The notes below the pieces were generated by a model, which had not been told where the DNA came from, made no database searches, and worked only from the letters and a program-made list of their open reading frames with translations. This document shows, one piece after another, positions 24,276-29,650 of a stretch of DNA of 35,808 nt. Position 1 is the first letter of the stretch, and every line of letters begins with the position of its first letter. Origin of the DNA: Treponema sp. (GTDB taxonomy: Bacteria; Spirochaetota; Spirochaetia; Treponematales; Treponemataceae); assembly GCA_017450845.1 (NCBI GenBank), contig JAFSSU010000082.1, positions 1-35,808 on the forward strand, read 5' to 3'. The position numbers and the translations under genes are program-made.

Positions 24276-24821
24276 TCAAATTTTGATTATGTAATTGATT
24301 CCGATTTGTTTGCCGTGAGTGACCGTTCCTGTACGAGCCACGCGGGATGCGTCGAATGTTACATCATGCTTAGACCCATCTACACTTCCGTTTTCCGCCC
24401 GAATATGATAATCACCAGTGGCAGGCTTAAAAGCACCAGTACCATAACATAAAACTCTCCCGAGTGTTCCCGTGATATTCTGCAATGAGTCGTCCTTGAA
24501 TTCTCCGACTGCATATATGTCATGGTTTTGGGTTCCTTGTGTTCCTGTACCTGGGTCTAATTCTGTATTGTCAAAAACATACCTTTCATTTTTTCCTGAG
24601 CCTACAAGTACAACTTCACGCAAGTCTGGGAATTCAAAGGTTGTATTTCCATCGCCATTGCCGAACAATTTATTTTGGCCAATTACATTATTTTCAATCG
24701 CCCATTGCACTAATGCAATATAATCTGACCTTAAAGCCGTCTGGCCAATACAAAGTTCAAAACCTGCCGGTGCAACTGTCCCAGGGTAATTTAGAATTGT
24801 TCCAACAGGCAAGGAACCTCC
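24276..24821 (-). CDS. silent alternative fibre C-terminus, tail-collar domain
   Basis: A 181-residue cassette (182 codons with stop) with no start of its own; the nearest GTG is a repeat codon. It begins GGSLPVGTILNYPGTVAPAGFELCIGQ, the phage tail-collar signature, continues with FGNGDGNTTFEFPDLREVVLVGSGKN and ends HGKQIGINYIIKI. It is on the strand opposite the fibre gene and would be expressed only after inversion of the 23779-24840 segment. It is AT-rich compared with the stalk, a sign of separate acquisition. Translation as a free protein is unlikely because no ribosome site is present. Confidence 0.85.
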   Translation of the reverse strand, partial: GGSLPVGTILNYPGTVAPAGFELCIGQTALRSDYIALVQWAIENNVIGQNKLFGNGDGNTTFEFPDLREVVLVGSGKNERYVFDNTELDPGTGTQGTQNHDIYAVGEFKDDSLQNITGTLGRVLCYGTGAFKPATGDYHIRAENGSVDGSKHDVTFDASRVARTGTVTHGKQIGINYIIKI

Positions 24822-24840
24822 GATGGCAGCTTGCACGGCT
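24820..24840 (-). repeat. right inverted repeat of the fibre switch
   Basis: Exact inverted copy of 23779-23799. On the minus strand it reads AGCCGTGCAAGC...ATCGG in frame with the silent cassette. Its outer edge lies two bases from the integrase stop codon at 24843-24845. It shares 11 bases (AGCCGTGCAAG) with the attP core. Confidence 0.93.
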
Positions 24841-24842
24841 GG

Positions 24843-25892
24843 CTACAGCACGTCGGGGAAGTTCCTGACCGCCTCCCTTTTCTTTCTGTCGGAGACGACG
24901 GCGTACTGCATTGTCGTGGCTATCCGGGTGTGTCCCAAAAGGCGCATGACGGTGTAGAGGTCCGCTCCGCTCTCCACAAGCAGGGTCGCGTCGGTGTGCC
25001 TCGCCGTGTGCCATGTGACCGACTTCCTTATGCCGGCCGCCTCGGCCCATCCGTGAAGGTATCTGTTCGTGGTGGTGCGAGTGGATGCCAGCTCCGGGAA
25101 CACCAGCCCCTCCCTTGTCCCCGTGTCAATCAGCGCGAGCACGTCCTTCCTGAGGGGGACCGACACCAGCTTCCCCGTCTTTTTCTGCCGCTTGACAATC
25201 TCCATCCGCACAACGTCCACGTCGTCCCACGAGAGCCTTGTGAGGTCGCTTACGCGGAAGCCCGTGCAGCACCCGAACAGAAACGCCCTGCGTATCTCCT
25301 CCTGCAATGAGGGGGACATGCATCCCGTCCGCTCGTAAGGGGTGACTGCCATTTTCCGAACCTCCTCGGCGGTGAGGTATTCCTTTCTGGAGTCGGGGAC
25401 TGGAATGTGGCGTATTCCCTGCGCGGGGTCCCTTGGAAGAAGACCGTCCCTCGCGGCCTTCCTCAGCACCTGCCGGACCACGCAGCAGTATTTCTCCTGG
25501 GTGTGGGCGGAGAGCCCCGAGTCCATCCGCATCCTCTCCTGGAAGTCCTCGTACCATGACGGTGAGACCGCCGTTATTTTAATCAGCCGTCCGCCGAAGT
25601 CAGAGAGATAGGGAAGTGCCTTCCCGACAGCCGCCGAGCTACCCGGCCTCCGCGCGAACCTCTCAGCGTACTCATAAAGGGACATGTTCCCCTCCGACGT
25701 GGGAAGGCCGTTGTACATCCTCGCAAGCTCGACCTCCTTCCTGCTCCTCAGAACCTCCGCCAGCCTCATCACCTCCCTGTTCTGCTCCGGCACGTCCGAC
25801 TCCCTGAGCCCCGTGGTCTCCTCGTACACTTTCCCTCCGACCCTGTAAATCAGATGCAGGATCCCGTTCCTTGACCTTATTCTCACGCCCAT
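24843..25892 (-). CDS. int: tyrosine integrase, possibly also the fibre invertase
   Basis: A 349-residue site-specific recombinase. The N-terminal arm-binding domain (VRIRSRNGILHLIYRVGGKVYEETTGLRES) is followed by a SAM-like core-binding domain (about residues 70-165) and the catalytic domain with Arg213 (CTGFRVSDL), Lys238 (KKTGK), His295/Arg298 (HTARHT), His321 (LLGHTRIATT) and nucleophile Tyr330. All catalytic residues are present. AGGAGGAG precedes ATG 25892. It sits between attP and the fibre switch, whose repeats resemble the attP core, so a double role in integration and inversion is a reasonable inference. A phage of this type also needs a directionality factor; the HTH gene at 30104 is a candidate. 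Confidence 0.93.
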   Translation of the reverse strand: MGVRIRSRNGILHLIYRVGGKVYEETTGLRESDVPEQNREVMRLAEVLRSRKEVELARMYNGLPTSEGNMSLYEYAERFARRPGSSAAVGKALPYLSDFGGRLIKITAVSPSWYEDFQERMRMDSGLSAHTQEKYCCVVRQVLRKAARDGLLPRDPAQGIRHIPVPDSRKEYLTAEEVRKMAVTPYERTGCMSPSLQEEIRRAFLFGCCTGFRVSDLTRLSWDDVDVVRMEIVKRQKKTGKLVSVPLRKDVLALIDTGTREGLVFPELASTRTTTNRYLHGWAEAAGIRKSVTWHTARHTDATLLVESGADLYTVMRLLGHTRIATTMQYAVVSDRKKREAVRNFPDVL

Positions 25893-25935
25893 GTGCTCCT
25901 CCTGGGTGCAGGTTCCGGATTTTGCCCAGTTCCTG

Positions 25936-26233
25936 TTGCCACTATATTGCCATGAATTTTTGCTTCATTTTTTCATTGCCACTATACTGCCACTATATTG
26001 CCACGAAAACAAGTTACATGAGGGCACATTAAGGCACACTCACGGGGTCAGGAGGGAAAAAAGAGGGGATGCTGCAGAACCGCGTAAGATAACGCAATTC
26101 ACCGCATTACAAGGAATTAAGGAGAAATAAAAAAGGCTCCCACATGGGGAGCTATCGCGATGCCCGGAACAAGACTTGAACTTGCACGGCTTTGCATTAT
26201 AAGGATTTGCGGGGCGTTGCCATTATATTGCCA
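25936..26233. other. attP: attP with arm-type repeats around a tRNA 3' end
   Basis: The core, on the minus strand at 26192-26161, reads through a tRNA T-arm (GCAAG-TTCAAGT-CTTGT) and acceptor end (TCCGGGCA). The upstream variable-loop-like sequence suggests a tRNA-Leu 3' end, and a rho-independent terminator follows. Flanking it are copies of an 11-base unit TTGCCA(C/T)TATA: 25936, 25947 (partial), 25976, 25987, 25998 (partial), 26217 and 26228 (partial). Units spaced 11 bases apart put integrase arm sites on one helix face. This is the standard attP anatomy; no complete tRNA gene is present. Confidence 0.85.
26129..26153 (-). terminator. terminator following the attP tRNA end
   Basis: On the minus strand GCTCCC (26152-26147) pairs with GGGAGC (26141-26136), then CC and a T-run. 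It would restore the terminator of the host tRNA gene after integration and would also end leftward transcription from the lysis genes. Confidence 0.75.
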
Positions 26234-26301
26234 CTGCCCCTAAAGCCTCGTTTTTCTCCGCCTGACCCGGTTCCTATTATAAGGCGGGCGGCGTGTCCTC
26301 G

Positions 26302-26589
26302 TCAAGGGCTGGTCGCGGAAAAATCCCAGATGTCCCGAAGCTCGGAGTATTCCTCAATCAGCGCGTCGTACCTTATGGAGAATTCCGCCATGCGGATTAT
26401 CCAGTCCGCGTCCACCGTGACCGTCCTTCCGTCCTCGCCGGGCTCCATGACCTCCGCCCTCGGAATCTCCGGGAAGTCGAGCGGGGGAAGGCGCGGCTCA
26501 GGGCTAACCCTTGCGCTTGGACAGGATGCCAACAGCATTGCCGAGAGCGTCGCCGTCGTGAAGATTGTCAATCCTGTTTTCCGACTCAT
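26302..26589 (-). CDS. outer-membrane spanin lipoprotein (Rz1-like)
   Basis: A 95-residue lipoprotein. A signal peptide (MSRKTGLTIFTTATLSAMLLA) ends in the lipobox LLASC, with lipidated Cys23. The mature part is proline-rich (PSARVSPEPRLPPLDFPEIPR), then helical. With the i-spanin upstream it would fuse the inner and outer membranes in the last step of lysis of a Gram-negative cell. Its gene overlaps the i-spanin gene by 86 bases in another frame, the classic Rz/Rz1 arrangement. It is the last gene of the leftward lysis operon. Confidence 0.8.
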   Translation of the reverse strand: MSRKTGLTIFTTATLSAMLLASCPSARVSPEPRLPPLDFPEIPRAEVMEPGEDGRTVTVDADWIIRMAEFSIRYDALIEEYSELRDIWDFSATSP

Positions 26590-26785
26590 TCCTGATTCTC
26601 TCCTTCATCTCGATTGTCCTCTCAAGCACGGCGTTCCGCGCGTTGAGCGACTTAATTTTCTTGTCCATTTCCTCAATCTCAGCCTCAAGCTCCTTCTTCT
26701 GCTTCTCCACGATGAGAGAGTGAAAGAGCATTATGAGTGCTGCGAGGAAAAGTCCCGCGCAGGCTATCGCTAGGGCCTTGAGCAT
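26504..26785 (-). CDS. inner-membrane spanin (Rz-like)
   Basis: A 93-residue protein with a single N-terminal membrane anchor (LKALAIACAGLFLAALIMLFHSLIV) and a periplasmic coiled coil (KQKKELEAEIEEMDKKIKSLNARNAVLERTIEMKERI). This is the layout of an i-spanin, which pairs with the outer-membrane lipoprotein encoded partly inside its 3' end. It overlaps the holin gene upstream by 16 bases. The pairing implies a diderm host. Confidence 0.8.
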   Translation of the reverse strand: MLKALAIACAGLFLAALIMLFHSLIVEKQKKELEAEIEEMDKKIKSLNARNAVLERTIEMKERIRNESENRIDNLHDGDALGNAVGILSKRKG

Positions 26786-27051
26786 TCCTTTTCCTCCTTC
26801 CTCTCCTTCATGCCGGACACGAGCGACTTGAGCAGGTCAAAGACCGTGTCATAGCTCACGGTGGCGACCGAGAGCACCAGGAGCGGTCCGAGCACCCACG
26901 GAAGGAAATGCACCGACACAGTGACAATCAGTGTCACCGCGACCGTTATGAGTGCCTTCCACCTGGAGCCGTCCGCCGGGATGAACTTCTTCACGAGCTC
27001 GGTGACTCCCACCACCGCGACCGCCTGCCATATAATGTCCTGAATGTCCAT
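26770..27051 (-). CDS. holin
   Basis: A 93-residue protein with two to three membrane segments (WQAVAVVGVTELVKKFIP, ALITVAVTLIVTVSVHFLPWVLGPLLVLSVATV) and a short charged C-terminus (KERKEEKEC). The DIQDIIWQAVAVVGVTELVKKFIP start is typical of small phage holins. It would permeabilise the inner membrane and release the endolysin. ATG 27051 is seven bases after GGAGG and overlaps the endolysin stop; ATG 27054 is also possible and gives 94 residues. It lies between endolysin and spanin genes. Confidence 0.75.
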   Translation of the reverse strand: MDIQDIIWQAVAVVGVTELVKKFIPADGSRWKALITVAVTLIVTVSVHFLPWVLGPLLVLSVATVSYDTVFDLLKSLVSGMKERKEEKECSRP

Positions 27052-27476
27052 CATTCCACCTCCATGTTTTTCCACGGCCTCAGATAGCCGATGATGTTCT
27101 TTGTGTCCCTGCTTGCGAGCTTCGCGCCGTCCTGCCGGAACCCGTCCTGCTCGAACACCACGAGCGAGCCGTCAATCAGCCTGTCAAGCACGATTGCCAC
27201 GTGGCCGTACTTGTTTGTGGGTGTGGCTCCCCATACCGCCACGTCCCCGTACTCCCCGAGACAGTCCGGCTTTAACAGGCAGAAAAAAGCCTTTTCCCTG
27301 GGCATCGCGTGGTAATTCTCGGCAAGGTCTTTCGCGCCCTCCACGCCGCCCGTGTGCGGTATCTCAAGCACATCCTTGCAGTACTGCCGGAACAGGTCCA
27401 CGCACTGGGGCCCGTAGTGCCCGTCGAAGTCCACCTTCTTTCCGCAGTATTTGTTGATGAAGTCCAAAAGTCTCAA
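27051..27476 (-). CDS. endolysin with CHAP peptidase/amidase domain
   Basis: A 141-residue enzyme that cuts peptidoglycan. The N-terminal motif YGPQCVDLFRQYC contains the catalytic Cys25, and GDVAVWGATPTNKYGHVAIVLD contains His92, the CHAP Cys-His pair; Glu/Asn downstream may complete it. No signal peptide is present, so it depends on the holin. The start is TTG 27476, overlapping the upstream stop (TTGA) and preceded by GGAGGAAGG. It is a single-domain enzyme without a cell-wall binding module. Confidence 0.85.
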   Translation of the reverse strand: MRLLDFINKYCGKKVDFDGHYGPQCVDLFRQYCKDVLEIPHTGGVEGAKDLAENYHAMPREKAFFCLLKPDCLGEYGDVAVWGATPTNKYGHVAIVLDRLIDGSLVVFEQDGFRQDGAKLASRDTKNIIGYLRPWKNMEVE

Positions 27477-27775
27477 TTCCTTCCTCCTTCCATTATCCTG
27501 TCCAGCTTGGAGTCAATCTTCTCAAGCGAGGACGTTATGCCCCTGATTGACTCCTCAAGCCTCGCAAGCGAGCTGTCATGGCGGTTGCGGTCCCTGAAAA
27601 GCTCCTCGAATTTCCGCGCGGACTTCTCCCTTTCCTCAAGGTCCCTCCGCTCGTTCTCCTCAAGCTGCCTTGAGAACCTCCCGAACCTCACGCTCAGGTC
27701 AATCAGCTTGTAGATGATTCCCAGCATGAATGAGGCTATTGTGATTCCCAGCGTTATCATTGCAGGTGCGCTCAA
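27473..27775 (-). CDS. membrane-anchored coiled-coil lysis-operon protein
   Basis: A 100-residue protein. The N-terminal membrane helix (PAMITLGITIASFMLGIIYKLIDL) is followed by a long charged coiled coil (QLEENERRDLEEREKSARKFEELFRDRNRHDSSLARLEESIRGITSSLEKIDSKLDRIMEGG). This resembles the XhlA-like helper proteins that assist holins or anchor lysis complexes. TTG 27775 is chosen because AGGAGG sits eight bases upstream; the GTG of the longer frame lies inside the repeated element. It is the first gene of the leftward lysis operon, downstream of copy 4 of that element. Confidence 0.7.
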   Translation of the reverse strand: MSAPAMITLGITIASFMLGIIYKLIDLSVRFGRFSRQLEENERRDLEEREKSARKFEELFRDRNRHDSSLARLEESIRGITSSLEKIDSKLDRIMEGGRN

Positions 27776-27785
27776 ATTTTTTACC

Positions 27786-27807
27786 TCCTGCACATACAGT
27801 CACTTTT
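27786..27807 (-). promoter_or_regulatory. repeated 22-base element, copy 4 (lysis operon)
   Basis: On the minus strand AAAAGTGACTGTATGTG, then CAGGA, immediately before the AGGAGG of the first lysis gene. It is the only copy on the minus strand and it faces the leftward lysis cassette, so element orientation follows gene orientation, which supports a promoter role. Confidence 0.7.
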
Positions 27808-27864
27808 GTTTTGCGGGGCTGTGGAAAACATGTGGAAATTATGATATTTTGTTTGAAAAAATAG

Positions 27865-27893
27865 TTGACAAAATTTCAAAAGGATGGTATTAT
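27865..27893 (+). promoter_or_regulatory. strong rightward promoter
   Basis: TTGACA at 27865-27870 and TATTAT at 27888-27893 with a 17-base spacer. It drives the small membrane peptide and ribbon-helix-helix gene that follow. The leader (about 27900-28001) contains AAGGAGG at 27902-27908 and an 11-pair hairpin (27936-27946 with 27956-27966). Confidence 0.75.
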
Positions 27894-28001
27894 GGAATCA
27901 TAAGGAGGTAAGACATAGTATTAGAGATGGCTCCAGGGCGGGTGAGACCGGAACACTCATCCGCTCTTCAAATGCTACACTGATATTGGAGGTTTGTCAA
28001 T

Positions 28002-28091
28002 ATGATTTGTAGAAAAAAAATCCAGATTCTTTCCGCTGTTTTCAGGGCTTCTGCTCTGGTGCTTCTGGTTGTCTTTCTGATTGTGAGATAG
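28002..28091 (+). CDS. 29-residue membrane peptide
   Basis: A short peptide, MICRKKIQILSAVFRASALV plus a second hydrophobic stretch ending LLVVFLIVR, predicted as one membrane helix with a basic start. GGAGG (27988-27992) precedes the ATG by nine bases. A structured leader of 100 bases with a strong hairpin and an orphan ribosome site lies between its promoter and the start, an arrangement seen in type I toxin mRNAs. No antisense RNA was recognised here. It is followed by the ribbon-helix-helix gene after 10 bases. Function unknown. Confidence 0.5.
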   Translation: MICRKKIQILSAVFRASALVLLVVFLIVR

Positions 28092-28101
28092 GGGGTGAGC
28101 C

Positions 28102-28305
28102 ATGCCTAGGGGAGGAAAAAGGGAGGGGGCGGGGAGACCTGCCGGGCGTTCTTCCGTGCCGAGGGAAAAAGCTCTGTCCGTACAGATAGCGGTGAGGATA
28201 ACTCCTGGGGAGAGGGAGGTGCTGGAAAGACGTGCCGCCGCTCATGGAATTACTCTGAGCCGTTATGTCCACGAGCTTCTTTTCCCACAAACTGAAGAAC
28301 TCTGA
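28102..28305 (+). CDS. ribbon-helix-helix-like DNA-binding protein
   Basis: A 67-residue protein with a Gly/Arg-rich start (PRGGKREGAGRPAGRSS) followed by VQIAVRITPGEREVLERRAAAHGITLSRYVHELLF, a good fit to a CopG/Arc-type ribbon-helix-helix. GGGGGTGAG precedes the start. It is the second gene of a two-gene transcript from the 27865 promoter and is convergent with the reverse-strand operon ending at 28402. Probably a regulator of neighbouring early genes. Confidence 0.65.
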   Translation: MPRGGKREGAGRPAGRSSVPREKALSVQIAVRITPGEREVLERRAAAHGITLSRYVHELLFPQTEEL

Positions 28306-28347
28306 AAAAAAAGAAACACCGCCGGGAACTGGAATTCTTCGGCGGTG
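28306..28347 (-). terminator. terminator of the leftward small-protein operon
   Basis: Stem CACCGCCG/CGGCGGTG (28317-28324 and 28340-28347). Read on the minus strand it is followed by TTTCTTTTTTT. On the plus strand it is preceded, not followed, by an A-run, so it serves mainly the minus-strand genes 28402-28928. Confidence 0.75.
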
Positions 28348-28401
28348 ACTGAGAGGTCGTGTCATGGGATGCCTAGAGCATATCCCGTGGAATTCTTTTT
28401 G

Positions 28402-28590
28402 TCAAGTGCCGAGCACGGCATCCAGAAGAAGACGGCTGACGGTCTTCCCGGATTTTTCCGCGAGCTCCTTTATCTTCGCAAGCTCCTCCGGCTGGCAGCT
28501 CACGCAGAAGGACACTCGCTTCACGCCCGTGGGCTTTCGTCCCCCGCCGTGGTAGCCGTACCCGGTGTATTTAGGCTTCTCGTTTTCCAT
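28402..28590 (-). CDS. ribbon-helix-helix-like protein
   Basis: A 62-residue protein: a basic Tyr/Gly-rich start (MENEKPKYTGYGYHGGGRKP) and a CopG-like core (VKRVSFCVSCQPEELAKIKELAEKSGKTVSRLLLDAVLG). ATG 28590 follows GGAGGAG; a longer frame to 28620 has no ribosome site. The first 20 bases overlap the upstream peptide gene, so translation is coupled. It resembles in design, though not closely in sequence, the plus-strand gene 28102, and could bind an operator in this region. Confidence 0.65.
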   Translation of the reverse strand: MENEKPKYTGYGYHGGGRKPTGVKRVSFCVSCQPEELAKIKELAEKSGKTVSRLLLDAVLGT

Positions 28591-28699
28591 TTCCGCTCCT
28601 CCCCCGGATTTTGGAAACAATACGGGTCACAATCCAAAGGGTCATTCCGAGGACAATAAGGACGATCCCAAAAATCTCCATTGCATTTAAGAATTTCAT
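28571..28699 (-). CDS. 42-residue membrane peptide
   Basis: A short protein with a single membrane helix (AMEIFGIVLIVLGMTLWIVT) and a basic tail (RIVSKIRGRSGNGKREA). GGAGG precedes the ATG by eight bases. It overlaps the downstream regulator gene by 20 bases and lies downstream of the 48-residue peptide, forming a three-gene leftward set. The antisense RNA promoter at 28701 starts just beyond its ATG. Function unknown. Confidence 0.6.
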   Translation of the reverse strand: MKFLNAMEIFGIVLIVLGMTLWIVTRIVSKIRGRSGNGKREA

Positions 28700-28700
28700 G

Positions 28701-28729
28701 TTGACACCTCCGAAAAAATATGGTAGTCT
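28701..28729 (+). promoter_or_regulatory. promoter of plus-strand antisense RNA
   Basis: TTGACA at 28701-28706 and TAGTCT at 28724-28729 with a 17-base spacer. It reads toward and across the reverse-strand peptide gene 28782-28928. The -10 box is weak but the -35 and spacing are ideal. Confidence 0.55.
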
Positions 28730-28734
28730 AAAGG

Positions 28735-28910
28735 CTGAGAGCTCTAAAGGCTCCCAGCCCGCTCACCAACTACCTGACAGGCTAATCAGTGAGCTTGAAG
28801 GCTACCTTCAAGATTTCGGCAAGACCCGCAAGGAATGTGCCTATTCCCGCGAGCACAGCCGAAAAAACTTGAAGCCAAGAGCCGCCGGACTTATGCTTCG
28901 GCGGTTTTTT
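28735..28910 (+). ncRNA. antisense small RNA to a membrane-peptide gene (candidate antitoxin)
   Basis: About 175 bases, starting at a stem-loop (GGCTGAGAGC 28733-28742 with GCTCCCAGCC 28750-28759) and ending at a clear terminator, CCGCCG/CGGCGG at 28882-28904 followed by TTTTTT. It is antisense to almost all of the ORF 28782-28928, and its terminator lies inside that ORF's lysine-rich start. The arrangement repeats that at 4316-4466, including a shared CAAG-ATTTC-GCAAGA block (4412 and 28809 regions). Confidence 0.55.
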
Positions 28911-28928
28911 ATTAGACTTTCGTTTCAT
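28782..28928 (-). CDS. 48-residue cationic membrane peptide (type I toxin-like)
   Basis: A reverse-strand peptide with a strongly basic start (MKRKSNKKPPKHKSGG) and a hydrophobic helix (SWLQVFSAVLAGIGTFLAG) followed by LAEIL (residues 36-40), the same five residues found in the 41-residue peptide at 4356. AGGAGG precedes the ATG and a near-consensus promoter lies at 28950-28978. It is covered by a convergent antisense RNA. Type I toxin is the best analogy; a small regulatory or holin-like peptide is the alternative. Confidence 0.55.
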   Translation of the reverse strand: MKRKSNKKPPKHKSGGSWLQVFSAVLAGIGTFLAGLAEILKVAFKLTD

Positions 28929-28949
28929 CTAATACCTCCTGACATTCTT

Positions 28950-28978
28950 ATAATACCATGTTTCTTGTAATATGTCAA
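28950..28978 (-). promoter_or_regulatory. strong leftward promoter of the small-protein operon
   Basis: On the minus strand TTGACA (28978-28973) and TATTAT (28955-28950) are 17 bases apart, followed by AGGAGG and ATG 28928. It transcribes the peptides at 28782 and 28571 and the regulator at 28402, ending at 28306-28347. Confidence 0.8.
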
Positions 28979-29030
28979 TACTTTTTACAAAAGATTTTGA
29001 AATAGAACCTAATGATAATGATTTTTCATC

Positions 29031-29052
29031 AAAAATGACTGTATGGGCATGG
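29031..29052 (+). promoter_or_regulatory. repeated 22-base element, copy 5 (variant)
   Basis: AAAAATGACTGTATGGG then CATGG: three substitutions relative to copy 1. It faces right, into the 3' end of the repressor gene, so it could drive transcription antisense to the repressor, or it may be a decayed copy. Confidence 0.55.
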
Positions 29053-29117
29053 AAAAGATGATCGACAATTTATTCATGGCAAGCGCATTTGACCAAATAT
29101 CACCAAATCACAGGTAA
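29049..29117 (+). CDS. 22-residue ORF following element copy 5
   Basis: A short peptide, MEKMIDNLFMASAFDQISPN plus two residues, whose ATG is the last one of the repeated element, as in the longer genes behind copies 1 and 2. It may be the residue of a gene whose body was lost. The rest of 28979-29215 shows no other gene. Confidence 0.25.
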   Translation: MEKMIDNLFMASAFDQISPNHR

Positions 29118-29215
29118 TTTTTATTGACAAACCGATAAACTTTTGCGGCTGGATTGAATGGATTGAAAAATGCGGAATCCGAGCTATTACCAGCCGTCGT
29201 GGCCTATGAGGGGGT

Positions 29216-29566
29216 TCATGCGGAGCCGGACTCCGTCTCCTCCCCCTGAGACCTGAGGCACAGCCCCTCGAAGCCCTCTATCTGTCTCTCCACCATGTCG
29301 CGGTACTCAGGCGGCAGGGCAAGGAACCTCCGTGCAACTTTTTCAACTTCCGGGGGGGAACCATTTTCTTTTTCACCAGTGATTAACCAACTGATAGAAA
29401 CATGTTTAAATTCCGCAATCTTAACTATGTCAGAAACTTTAGGGCTGCTGTTTCTGGTTTTCCAATTGGATATAGTAGAAGAGGGAATACCACAGGAAAT
29501 GACATATTCCTTTAGTTCCCCAAGCTGAGACATTCGACTGACTATTGCTCTTCCACTTGCATCCAT
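29216..29566 (-). CDS. CI-like lysogeny repressor
   Basis: A 116-residue DNA-binding protein. The helix-turn-helix lies at about residues 15-65 (YVISCGIPSSTISNWKTRNSSPKVSDIVKIAEFKHVSISWLITGEK), a phage-CI/XRE pattern ending in SWLITGE. The rest is helical (EVEKVARRFLALPPEYRDMVERQIEGFEGL). No peptidase domain is present, so induction does not use the LexA-type self-cleavage. It is transcribed away from three operator sites at 29590-29666. It is AT-rich compared with the structural genes. No good ribosome site precedes ATG 29566. Confidence 0.8.
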   Translation of the reverse strand: MDASGRAIVSRMSQLGELKEYVISCGIPSSTISNWKTRNSSPKVSDIVKIAEFKHVSISWLITGEKENGSPPEVEKVARRFLALPPEYRDMVERQIEGFEGLCLRSQGEETESGSA

Positions 29567-29589
29567 ATTTTAAACTTCGGAAAAAAAAA

Positions 29590-29605
29590 TTCCCAAAAAT
29601 CGAAA
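29590..29605. promoter_or_regulatory. repressor operator O1
   Basis: TTCCCAAAAATCGAAA, an imperfect copy of the operator at 29651-29666, in the upstream region of the repressor gene. Centre-to-centre spacing to O2 is 31 bases, three helical turns. Confidence 0.6.
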
Positions 29606-29613
29606 AAAATCTC

Positions 29614-29641
29614 TTGACATTTCCCAATTTTCGGATATAGT
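29614..29641 (+). promoter_or_regulatory. rightward early promoter (PR-like) with operator O2
   Basis: TTGACA at 29614-29619 and TATAGT at 29636-29641, 16 bases apart. Operator O2 (TTCCCAATTTTCGGAT, 29621-29636) fills the spacer, so repressor binding would directly block RNA polymerase. It drives the early operon starting at 30104 after a long leader. Confidence 0.8.
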
Positions 29642-29650
29642 GTAATCAGA

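Larger units (their letters stand above)
23779..24840. mobile_element. invertible tail-fibre segment
   Basis: A 1.06-kb segment bounded by perfect 21-base inverted repeats. The repeat lies inside the fibre reading frame, and the opposite-strand ORF reads through the right-hand copy in the same codon phase (…A-V-Q-A-A-I-G-G-S-L-P-V-G), so inversion swaps C-terminal domains without a frameshift. The silent arm is more AT-rich. The tyrosine recombinase gene begins outside the segment and its stop lies two bases from the right repeat, so inversion would not damage it. Only one orientation is seen here; inversion itself is inferred. Confidence 0.88.

Noticed and set aside
23779-24840. Diversity-generating retroelement at the fibre
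   Set aside because: No reverse transcriptase and no adenine-biased template/variable repeat pair was seen; the repeats are inverted and perfect.
25936-26003. CRISPR-like array
   Set aside because: The repeat unit is 11 bases, partly overlapping and without spacers; phased integrase arm sites fit better.
26161-26206. Complete tRNA gene
   Set aside because: Only the T-arm and acceptor 3' end are present; the D-arm and anticodon arm are missing, as expected for an attP core.
28611-28970. 119-residue plus-strand ORF
   Set aside because: It lies antisense to three well-supported small genes with ribosome sites and contains a terminator; its sequence has no protein-like pattern.
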